From NCBI GenBank assembly GCA_014730235.1, contig WJIO01000125.1:1-12829 (forward strand): 12,829 bases of DNA, read 5' to 3'. Within the stretch, counting starts at the first letter, position 1, and every line of letters begins with the position of its first letter. Shown in pieces: positions 6,668 through 12,829 of the stretch. Source of the stretch: Candidatus Poribacteria bacterium. Its GTDB lineage: Bacteria; Poribacteria; DTPJ01; WJIO01. The translations under genes and the position numbers were made by a program. The notes under the pieces were generated by a model. That model had not been told where the DNA came from. It did no database searches and saw nothing but the letters and a program-made list of their open reading frames with translations.

Positions 6668-7408
6668 ATGAAAAAGATTTTTTTCATCGCATTAGCTGTT
6701 GTTTTTTGTCTTTCAGGTACAGTATTTGCCGCTTTGGATGATTTTGATGGTACAGACCTGAGCGGAATCTGGACTCTTCGTGATCCAGCCGATAAAGCTG
6801 ATATAAGCTTTGACAATAGTGAATTAGTTCTGGATTTGGCAGCCGGTGCTGATATGTATATCAGAGGTACTGATGCTGGTGTATTACTTTTGACTGAACC
6901 ACCAGCTATGGAAGATTTCACCCTGGAAATGAAAGTCAACGCTGCTGTTGACGGAGAACAGCCCCCAGCCTGCCATATCGGTCCTGTATTTTTTAACGAA
7001 GATGCGTGGGCTTACAGCGCATGGGGACCATATAGTGCTGGTCAGGATATTCGTTTAGAAGACTGCGTGGACGCAAGCTATCGCTGGAGAGATCAGATCG
7101 GCATAGGTATTGATCCTGCCGATATTGCAGTTGATGGTGACCTGTGGTTGAGAATAGTCAGAACTGGTGACGATCTGGAGTTCTTTGCTAAAGGAAATGC
7201 CGGTGACGATTGGATGTCTGCTGGTGTAGAATCCACTTTAACTGAATATTATACCGAAGGTGACTACATGGTAGGTATAATTGCCAAGAGTTGGGGTGGC
7301 TCTGTGGACAGCACTTTCAGGATCGACTATTTTGACATTCCCGAACTTACTACTACAGCAGTCTCAGCTTCAGGTAAACTGGCTACAACCTGGTCAGCTA
7401 TTAAATAA
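6668..7408 (+). CDS. Secreted concanavalin-like (DUF1349-like) protein with C-terminal KLATTWSAIK motif, copy 2
   Basis: 246 residues, the tandem paralog of the preceding gene. Signal peptide 1-21 (cleavage after TVFA). The same beta-sandwich core is present: DFTLEMKV, WAYSAWGPYSAGQDI (114-128) then RLEDC, YRWRDQ, WLRIVRTG, SWGGSVDSTF. Cys102 and Cys133 match the conserved pair of copy 1. The most divergent parts are the signal peptide, residues 40-60, and the linker before the C-terminus (PELTTTAVSAS here). The final GKLATTWSAIK (236-246) is identical to copy 1 although the codons differ at most synonymous sites, so the identity is kept by selection rather than by recent duplication. Start set by AAGGAGG (6654-6660), 7 nt before the ATG. 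A strong terminator follows at 7445. Likely secreted or surface-attached with copy 1. Confidence 0.85.
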   Translation: MKKIFFIALAVVFCLSGTVFAALDDFDGTDLSGIWTLRDPADKADISFDNSELVLDLAAGADMYIRGTDAGVLLLTEPPAMEDFTLEMKVNAAVDGEQPPACHIGPVFFNEDAWAYSAWGPYSAGQDIRLEDCVDASYRWRDQIGIGIDPADIAVDGDLWLRIVRTGDDLEFFAKGNAGDDWMSAGVESTLTEYYTEGDYMVGIIAKSWGGSVDSTFRIDYFDIPELTTTAVSASGKLATTWSAIK

Positions 7409-7444
7409 CGATTCTTATAATAATAATTGGTTAATTAAATATTC

Positions 7445-7481
7445 AAAAACAGGGGTGTGTTTTTAACACACCCCTGTTTTT
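7445..7481 (+). terminator. Strong rho-independent terminator after the paralog pair
   Basis: A perfect 16-bp stem: AAAAACAGGGGTGTGT (7445-7460) pairs with ACACACCCCTGTTTTT (7466-7481) around a 5-nt loop. The right arm ends in T5 and the left arm begins in A5, so it can work in both directions. It starts 36 nt after the stop codon of the second paralog and insulates it from the next operon. Confidence 0.9.
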
Positions 7482-7503
7482 GATTCTTTACCAAACCCGG
7501 AGA

Positions 7504-7523
7504 AATCAGATTTTTTTCTGATT
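7504..7523. promoter_or_regulatory. Inverted repeat abutting the crystallin operon promoter
   Basis: AATCAGA (7504-7510) and TCTGATT (7517-7523) are perfect 7-bp arms around a T6 centre, ending 1 nt before the -35 box at 7525. Position and symmetry suit an activator or repressor site, though the arms are short and the region is AT-rich. Confidence 0.35.
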
Positions 7524-7524
7524 C

Positions 7525-7553
7525 TTGACAGCTTATAATTGTTGTGTTACAAT
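7525..7553 (+). promoter_or_regulatory. Upstream promoter P1 of the crystallin-flotillin operon
   Basis: TTGACA (7525-7530), 17-nt spacer, TACAAT (7548-7553): perfect -35 and 5 of 6 at -10. Start expected near 7560, giving a leader of about 137 nt to the ATG at 7697. Confidence 0.75.
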
Positions 7554-7557
7554 TTCC

Positions 7558-7586
7558 TTGACATGGAAAAAACGGCGAGGTATACT
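7558..7586 (+). promoter_or_regulatory. Downstream promoter P2 of the crystallin-flotillin operon
   Basis: TTGACA (7558-7563), 17-nt spacer, TATACT (7581-7586): perfect -35 and 5 of 6 at -10, exactly 33 bp downstream of P1. Its -35 box covers the P1 start region, so polymerase on P2 would compete with P1. The leader from about 7593 to 7696 is very AT-rich and shows no clear riboswitch or small gene. Confidence 0.75.
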
Positions 7587-7696
7587 CGTAATAATAATTT
7601 ATAAATAATTAGAAATAAGATTATATTTGTTATATAATTCTGGATTTAAAACTTTTACTGTTCCTGTATTCCATCCAAAACCAGGGGGGAAAGATA

Positions 7697-9142
7697 ATGA
7701 CAAATCAGTATAGACCTCCTACAGTCTATCAGCCGACTACAACATCTTACACAAGATCCAGTATTCCAATGGCTCCAATGAGACCCCGGTTGATAGCTGA
7801 GATATATCGGGATCCTTACTTCCGCGGTCCGAGAGGCCTTGTTATTTCAAACGTACCATTTACTGCCGGCATTGGCTTTCAGGATAATATATCATCCTGC
7901 CGGGTATACCGGGGACCTGGTTATGCTACCAGTCCTAATTATAAGGTAATTTTCCACGAACATAAAGATTTTAAAGGTCGCCAGTTGGTTCTGGGACCGG
8001 GTTATTATCCTAATTTACATGATATAGCATACAATTTTGGTGATACAATATCTTCTATCAGCTTTGGGCCTGCTTTGGTTACTACTGGTCCTGAGTATGG
8101 TACAATACCTCTTATAGTAGAAGTATATCAGCACGTAAATTTCCAGGGTAAAAAGGTTACAATATTACGGGATGTAAGTCATACCGAACAGATAGGACTT
8201 CATGATGCTATTTCATCAATAAGAGTATACCGGGGACCGGATTTTCCTGCCGCAGGATGTAAAGCCATTTTCTATGAACATATAGAATTTGAGGGTCAGC
8301 AGTTGGAAATACCTCTAGGGCCATTGGACTACCATAGAGAACTTCCAAATCTTCATACTCAACCTCAGTTTTTTGGTGATATTATTTCATCTGTAAAACT
8401 TGAATCCTGGGTTGCCGGCGGTACGGGAAGGTTCCGGGAGATAGTATTCCAGGACGAATTTGATACTCTCAAACCTGTATGGCAATGGATCGATCCCAAA
8501 GGCGACTGCCGCCGGGAATTAGGCAGACCAGCTACAGGCGGTATTCTCAGAGAACGTGAAGGCTGGCTTGAGATTCACGTTGGTTCAAACCATGACTTAT
8601 GGTGGGGACCAAACGGCCGGGGTGGTAATATGGATGCTCCCCGAATGATTCAGCCTGTTTCTGGCGACTTTGCACTGGAAGTTAAGATGACATCCTCACA
8701 GCAACGTAAAGAACATGGTGGTATTCTTGTCTGGAAGGATGAAAATCATTTTGTAAGATTGGATAAGACTTCTTCACTGCATGCCTTCCGAGGTGATATA
8801 CGTTTTGAGACTCATGTAAACAGGAGATATCGGGCTATAGGTCGGGGTAGACAAAATTCAGTGATGAATTTCCTTCGTCTGGAGCGAACCGGACATCAGT
8901 TCCAGGCCTATTGCAGCACAGATGGTCAGAATTGGCAATCCTGCGGAACTTCCTCTGTGGTAATGAGAGATCCTGTTATGGTGGGTATGCATGCACTTTG
9001 TCCGGGTAATACACCACCGACAGTTACAAGATTTGACTATTTCAAGATTATAAGACCGGCTGCTACAACCAGTTTGGGATTGGCTTCTCAGACAACTACC
9101 CAGGGTACATCAACGGCAACGACCCAAACACCCTTAAGGTAG
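7697..9142 (+). CDS. Beta/gamma-crystallin (four repeats) plus DUF1349-like domain protein
   Basis: 481 residues, no signal peptide or membrane segment, so probably cytoplasmic. Residues 31-72, 83-124, 138-179 and 188-236 are four Greek-key crystallin repeats (IAEIYRDPYFRG; KVIFHEHKDFKG; IVEVYQHVNFQG; KAIFYEHIEFEG). Each ends in a motif of the calcium-binding type: DNISS 63-67, DTISS 116-120, DAISS 170-174, DIISS 228-232. Pairs are joined by a conserved GPALVTTGPEYGTIP linker. Residues 248-454 form a DUF1349/concanavalin-like sandwich (FQDEFDTLKPVWQW; DFALEVKM; FLRLERTG; RFDYFKII), distantly like the secreted paralogs at 5873 and 6668. The tail 455-481 is Thr/Gln-rich and probably disordered. 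The ATG is preceded by AGGGGGGA. It is first in an operon with a second crystallin protein 16 nt later. Domains are clear; the cellular role is unknown, with calcium-dependent structural or stress binding the family-based guess. Confidence 0.85.
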   Translation: MTNQYRPPTVYQPTTTSYTRSSIPMAPMRPRLIAEIYRDPYFRGPRGLVISNVPFTAGIGFQDNISSCRVYRGPGYATSPNYKVIFHEHKDFKGRQLVLGPGYYPNLHDIAYNFGDTISSISFGPALVTTGPEYGTIPLIVEVYQHVNFQGKKVTILRDVSHTEQIGLHDAISSIRVYRGPDFPAAGCKAIFYEHIEFEGQQLEIPLGPLDYHRELPNLHTQPQFFGDIISSVKLESWVAGGTGRFREIVFQDEFDTLKPVWQWIDPKGDCRRELGRPATGGILREREGWLEIHVGSNHDLWWGPNGRGGNMDAPRMIQPVSGDFALEVKMTSSQQRKEHGGILVWKDENHFVRLDKTSSLHAFRGDIRFETHVNRRYRAIGRGRQNSVMNFLRLERTGHQFQAYCSTDGQNWQSCGTSSVVMRDPVMVGMHALCPGNTPPTVTRFDYFKIIRPAATTSLGLASQTTTQGTSTATTQTPLR

Positions 9143-9158
9143 TAAGGAGCAGATATTA

Positions 9159-11213
9159 ATGTCAATGTCACCAAGGGTTATTGCTGAGGTATTTCGTGAC
9201 CCAAATTATAGAGGGAAAAAGGTTACTATAGTTGATTCAGTGACTGATACTAAAGAGATCGGTTGCAATGATATGATTTCCTCTATAAAGGTATATAAAG
9301 GCCCAGGTTTCGATGCTTCACCGAGTTACAAAGCTATTTTCTACGAGCATCCAAACTTTACAGGCCGTAAAATAGCTTTACCTCCGGGATTCTACCCAAA
9401 TATTCATCATATACCATATAACTTTGGTGATACTATATCCTCAATTCAGTTTGCCCCTGCCCTGGTGTCTACCGGTCCTGATTATGGTGTTGTGCCAATG
9501 ATTGTTGAGCTTTACAGAGATACAAATCTTAGAGGTACAAAGGGTGTTGTCCTTAAGGATATTAGTCATACCCGTCAGATTGGTATGGATAATCAGGTAT
9601 CATCCATCAGGATCATGAGAGGTCCGAATTTTCCGTCTACAGGATGTAAGGTTGTTTTCTTTGAACAGCCTAACTTTGAGGGTGCAAGTTTTTCATTAAG
9701 CATAAGCAAACTGGAATACGAAAAGACCATACCTGATTTACACTATCATCCTCAGCGCTTTGGTGATATAATATCCTCAGTCAGAATTGTTCCAACGGGC
9801 ATATTTAACGTATTAATTGTAATCGGTGATACCCGCAGTATGGAGCCACCTTTTCTGACCGGTTTGACAAATATTGAGGGAAATACGTTTAATTATACAA
9901 CTGTTATTGTTAATCCCAATCCCGATAACCACGGCGATCCTAACAGGGCTATTGCGCTGAATTCTATGGATTTATCAAATTTTGATATTGTCTGGTTTAC
10001 GTGGAACGCTCCGGGGCATGATGGTCAGTATTTTATGGACGGCGCAGAAAGCGCGATACAAGATTTTGTTGCTGAGGGTGGTACTGTTTGGGTGTCGGCT
10101 ATAGATAATAATGTCCACGATGGACGCTGGCGGGGTGGATGGTTGCCTGTTGAGGAACATCCTATTCAGGTTGTTGATTCTGAGGATGCCAACGTGACAA
10201 TTACGCCGCTTGGAGCCAGTTCGGGTTTGTTTTCCTGGCCAAACAAGATCGATCCCAACGATATTATTACAGATGATCACTGGGTAACGAGTGATCCTTC
10301 ATACAGGGTGCTTGCAACCAGACGTGCAGTTATAAAAGTTTTGGTAGTTGTCAGTGATAGTCGTACCAAAGAGCATGAAGTACTTCAGCAGTATAAGGTA
10401 TTATCAGGAAATAACTTTTCGTTTGATGTTGTGCATATAAATCCCAATACTGATAACTATGGCAATCCAAAGGCCGTTAAATTGAGCAGTATTGACTTAT
10501 TCCAATATGATATATTATGGTTTACATGGAATGGACCTGGCCATGACCGGGAATACTTTGTAGCAGATGCTGATGCCCTTATCAGGAACTTTGTTGCTCG
10601 CGGTGGTGTTGTATGGGCTTCAGCTATGGACGATAATATTGTTGAGGGTAAAGGATGGCGTGGTACATGGATGCCTGTGGATAGACATCCTATAAGGGTT
10701 GTAAATTCAAACGACAGTGGAATCCTCATAACTGCAATAGGTAACACTTCCGGTCTTTTTACACAACCCAACCGTATAAATGTTGATGCCCTTGTAACTG
10801 ACGATCACTGGGTAACCAGTGATAAGGCCTATGAGCATCTGGCCGTGAGAAAAGATAACGGTCAGCCAGTAGGAATCCAGCTAAGATGGGGTGCTGGTCA
10901 ATACGTGTCCTTTGCAATAGATACCAGAGATGATGCCAGAACCCAAGCTGCAAGACCACTGATTCAGAATGCCTTGAATTATGTGGCCCGTTTGGTAGCT
11001 TTAAAGGGTGAATATGTAAGCCTTCAGTTGAAATGGGGTAGAGGTCGTTATGTGACCCTGGCGATGGATACCAGAGATCCAGCCAGAGCACAGTTGGCAA
11101 AACCTCTTATTCAGAACGCCCTTTGTTATCTAGCTGGATTGGCCTGGCAGACTTCACCCAGACAGTTATTCGGTATGAGACATGATAGAATGGCGCATAG
11201 TATAGAATTTTGA
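9159..11213 (+). CDS. Beta/gamma-crystallin (four repeats) plus tandem amidotransferase-fold domain protein
   Basis: 684 residues without signal peptide. Residues 5-210 are four crystallin repeats closely matching those of the upstream gene, with calcium-type motifs NDMISS (37-42), DTISS (91-95), DNQVSS (144-149) and DIISS (203-207). Residues 216-387 and 392-563 are two copies of a Rossmann-like domain: VLIVIGDTRS / VLVVVSDSRT, DIVWFTWNAPGHD / DILWFTWNGPGHD, FVAEGGTVWVSAIDNN / FVARGGVVWASAMDDN, DDHWVTSD in both. The fold resembles class I glutamine amidotransferase or ThuA-like domains, but the nucleophile-elbow region has no Cys, so catalysis of that type is unlikely. Two further 42-residue repeats follow (571-612, 619-661; RWGAGQYVSFAIDTRD / KWGRGRYVTLAMDTRD), which look like the closing strand and helix of the same domains. 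AAGGAG (9144-9149) fixes the start. The flotillin gene begins 44 nt downstream. Function not recognised. Confidence 0.82.
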   Translation: MSMSPRVIAEVFRDPNYRGKKVTIVDSVTDTKEIGCNDMISSIKVYKGPGFDASPSYKAIFYEHPNFTGRKIALPPGFYPNIHHIPYNFGDTISSIQFAPALVSTGPDYGVVPMIVELYRDTNLRGTKGVVLKDISHTRQIGMDNQVSSIRIMRGPNFPSTGCKVVFFEQPNFEGASFSLSISKLEYEKTIPDLHYHPQRFGDIISSVRIVPTGIFNVLIVIGDTRSMEPPFLTGLTNIEGNTFNYTTVIVNPNPDNHGDPNRAIALNSMDLSNFDIVWFTWNAPGHDGQYFMDGAESAIQDFVAEGGTVWVSAIDNNVHDGRWRGGWLPVEEHPIQVVDSEDANVTITPLGASSGLFSWPNKIDPNDIITDDHWVTSDPSYRVLATRRAVIKVLVVVSDSRTKEHEVLQQYKVLSGNNFSFDVVHINPNTDNYGNPKAVKLSSIDLFQYDILWFTWNGPGHDREYFVADADALIRNFVARGGVVWASAMDDNIVEGKGWRGTWMPVDRHPIRVVNSNDSGILITAIGNTSGLFTQPNRINVDALVTDDHWVTSDKAYEHLAVRKDNGQPVGIQLRWGAGQYVSFAIDTRDDARTQAARPLIQNALNYVARLVALKGEYVSLQLKWGRGRYVTLAMDTRDPARAQLAKPLIQNALCYLAGLAWQTSPRQLFGMRHDRMAHSIEF

Positions 11214-11257
11214 TTTTTCACCAGTAACAAGTTCAAGCATATAGGGGGACATAAGAG

Positions 11258-12829
11258 ATGCGTCTTGTGGCTGCAATCTTATCATTGGCAGGACTGATAA
11301 TACTATCAGCCGTGATGTTTACCTTCACAGAATTTAAAGTCAGTTTTCTGGCTATATCTGTGGTTGTTGTAGTAACTCTGGCGGTTTTCTTTGCTGTAAT
11401 ATATAGATATTATCGTCCTAAAGCCGACCAGGCGTTAGTTAGAACAGGTGGACGTCATTACAAAATTGCCTTCGCTGGTGGTGGTCTATGGAGCAATACC
11501 ATATTCCACGAGGTCCGTCCTGTAGCCCTTAACACAATGCGCCTTGATATATCCCGCCAGGGACCTGAAGAATCATTGATTACAGAAGACTTTATGCGTG
11601 CTGATGTTCAGGCTGTCTTTTACGTTAAAGTAAGACCCGATGAGGAAAACGTTATCAAAGCAGCCCAGACCCTTGGTGAAAGAACTGTTCCCCCCCAAGA
11701 ATTACGGAGATTCTTAAGCATAGGTAGAAGACGGCAAGGAGCATCTGGTACAGGCAGAGAAGCAGAACAAGATTTATTGCTGGAAAATATAAAAGCCCTA
11801 CTGGATGATAAAGTGGATGGTGCTTTAAGAGCTGTTGCCGCGACAATGACCTTAGAGGAACTTCAGAAAGAACGTCAAAAATTCGCCGAAGAAGTACGAG
11901 TAGTATGTCAGGAAGACCTGGAAGAAAACGGTCTGGCTCTGGAAACAGTAACTATAACTATGCTCAACCAGACACCTGTGGCCGAAATGGATCCGGAGAA
12001 CCGATTTGATGCTGAAGGTATCAAGAAGATTACTGAAATTACAAAAAGGGCTTATAAAGAAAAAGAAAAGATAGTTAAGGATACTGATGTTTCAGTAAAA
12101 GAGATCGAAGTTGACGCTGCTAAAAAGAAATTTATACTGGAAAAAGATAAAGCATGGGCTGAAGCCGAAATGCAGAAGGACATAGCCACGTATTCTGCTG
12201 AGAAGGAAGCTGAAACTATCAAGGTTTCATTTGAGCAGGAACTTATAGGTAAAAAAGCCGGTATTATAAAAGACCAGGAACTTCAAAAAGCAGAAATAGA
12301 TAAAACCCGAGAAGTCGAAGTCGCCAGAGTCGATCAGGAACAAAAAGTCGCCGAAAAGGAAATCGAGAAAAACTTAATTGTTGAAACTAAGACTATTGAC
12401 CAGGGTCAGAAGGTTCAGGAACGAGAGATCGAGATGAAACTTCAGGTTGCCCTGAAGCGTATAGAGCAGGAAAGGGAAGTCGAAACCAAAGAATACGACA
12501 AGATACTTGCTGTTGAAAAAGCCCGTATTATCCAGGAAGAGGGTATGGAAGTCCGGTCTGTGGAAAAGGTTCTTGCTGTTGCTATGGCCAAGATACAGCA
12601 GGAAGAACAAGTCATGGAACGTGAGATCGAAAAGAACAGAGTTATTGAAGTAGCTCAGATAGAACAAAGCCAGAAGGTTCAGGAACGTGAGATAGAGCGA
12701 AACCTTGTTATCCAGCAGGTGACCTACGATGCCCAGGTAGGCATCAAGGAAGCCGAGACCGAATCCCTCAAGAAACAGTATGTGCTTGAGAAAGACCGAG
12801 CCGTTGTAGACGCGGACCAGAAGAAGATC
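11258..12829 (+). CDS. Flotillin/YqiK-like SPFH membrane scaffold protein, 3' end outside window
   Basis: Open from ATG 11258 through the window end (524 codons, no stop). AGGGGGA (11243-11249) precedes the start. Two hydrophobic segments (about 4-22 and 29-49) anchor the N-terminus, followed by an SPFH/band 7 domain at about 55-240 (DFMRADVQAVFYVKVRPD; LDDKVDGALRAVAATMTLEEL; EENGLALETVTITMLNQT). This matches the YqiK branch of bacterial flotillins, which oligomerise on the inner membrane and organise lipid domains. A basic, low-complexity insert (RRRQGASGTGRE, 157-168) interrupts the SPFH region. From about 260 the protein is a highly charged coiled coil, within which residues 335-488 are seven consecutive 22-residue repeats. 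A partner such as NfeD could lie beyond the edge. Being third behind two crystallin genes suggests a joint function at the membrane. Confidence 0.85.
   Translation, partial: MRLVAAILSLAGLIILSAVMFTFTEFKVSFLAISVVVVVTLAVFFAVIYRYYRPKADQALVRTGGRHYKIAFAGGGLWSNTIFHEVRPVALNTMRLDISRQGPEESLITEDFMRADVQAVFYVKVRPDEENVIKAAQTLGERTVPPQELRRFLSIGRRRQGASGTGREAEQDLLLENIKALLDDKVDGALRAVAATMTLEELQKERQKFAEEVRVVCQEDLEENGLALETVTITMLNQTPVAEMDPENRFDAEGIKKITEITKRAYKEKEKIVKDTDVSVKEIEVDAAKKKFILEKDKAWAEAEMQKDIATYSAEKEAETIKVSFEQELIGKKAGIIKDQELQKAEIDKTREVEVARVDQEQKVAEKEIEKNLIVETKTIDQGQKVQEREIEMKLQVALKRIEQEREVETKEYDKILAVEKARIIQEEGMEVRSVEKVLAVAMAKIQQEEQVMEREIEKNRVIEVAQIEQSQKVQEREIERNLVIQQVTYDAQVGIKEAETESLKKQYVLEKDRAVVDADQKKI
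12260..12721 (+). repeat. Seven 22-residue (66-nt) coiled-coil repeats inside the flotillin gene
   Basis: Residues 335-356, 357-378, 379-400, 401-422, 423-444, 445-466 and 467-488 align without any gap. A hydrophobic residue stands at position 2, and at position 13 of nearly every unit (often within EREIE), and usually a small or hydrophobic one at 19. Units 2, 3 and 7 share QKV.E.EIE. Twenty-two residues equal two hendecads (11+11), the periodicity of straight or slightly right-handed coiled coils. The nucleotide copies have diverged, so this is an old protein-level repeat. Confidence 0.75.

Noticed and set aside
7594-7696. Riboswitch or small gene in the leader of the crystallin operon
   Set aside because: The stretch is AT-rich, without stable stems or an open frame that has a ribosome site.
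7697-12829. Anti-phage defence interpretation of the crystallin-flotillin operon
   Set aside because: No nuclease, NTPase, nucleotide cyclase, protease or toxin-like domain is visible, so there is no effector to support it.
1-12829. CRISPR array, tRNA or rRNA genes
   Set aside because: No regularly spaced repeats with unique spacers and no tRNA or rRNA signature stretches were seen on either strand.

Overview
This window comes from an uncultured-looking bacterium with moderate GC (low-to-mid 40s percent by eye). It has good Shine-Dalgarno sequences, textbook sigma-70 promoters (three perfect TTGACA boxes with 17-nt spacers) and intergenic DNA rich in small mobile repeats. Secreted proteins carry ordinary Sec signal peptides. 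The mix of a glycyl radical enzyme (anaerobic metabolism), a secreted glycoside hydrolase, expanded concanavalin-like domain proteins and dispersed ATTCCTGC-type repeats suits a large-genome environmental lineage such as Poribacteria or a similar candidate phylum. That placement is a weak inference; no rRNA or marker gene is present.

Layout. 1-205 is a leader holding the end of one small inverted-repeat element, an ISL3-like repeat end and a strong promoter. 206-2431 (+) is a glycyl radical enzyme of the pyruvate formate-lyase superfamily whose active-site cysteine sits in an unusual Gly-Cys-His-Trp context. It is followed by a strong terminator and a 72-bp inverted-repeat element. 2670-5459 (-) is a secreted, multidomain glycoside hydrolase with a GH5-like C-terminal catalytic domain, convergent with the first gene. 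The 413-bp divergent region 5460-5872 contains a complete 80-bp miniature element with perfect 9-bp terminal inverted repeats and a perfect 8-bp target duplication. 5873-6613 and 6668-7408 (+) are tandem paralogs of a secreted concanavalin-like (DUF1349-like) protein that end in the same 11 residues. They are closed by a 16-bp-stem terminator.

The right-hand third is one apparent operon driven by two back-to-back consensus promoters (7525-7586). It encodes two cytoplasmic proteins, each starting with four beta/gamma-crystallin repeats. The first (7697-9142) is fused to a DUF1349-like domain. The second (9159-11213) is fused to two tandem Rossmann-like, glutamine-amidotransferase-fold domains. 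The third gene (11258 to the window end, incomplete) is a flotillin/YqiK-type SPFH membrane protein whose coiled coil is built of exact 22-residue repeats.

The best candidate for an undescribed system is this crystallin-crystallin-flotillin operon: calcium-binding-type modules on two different effector architectures, made together with a membrane scaffold. The second candidate is the shared C-terminal GKLATTWSAIK motif of the secreted paralogs, which looks like a sorting or anchoring tag.
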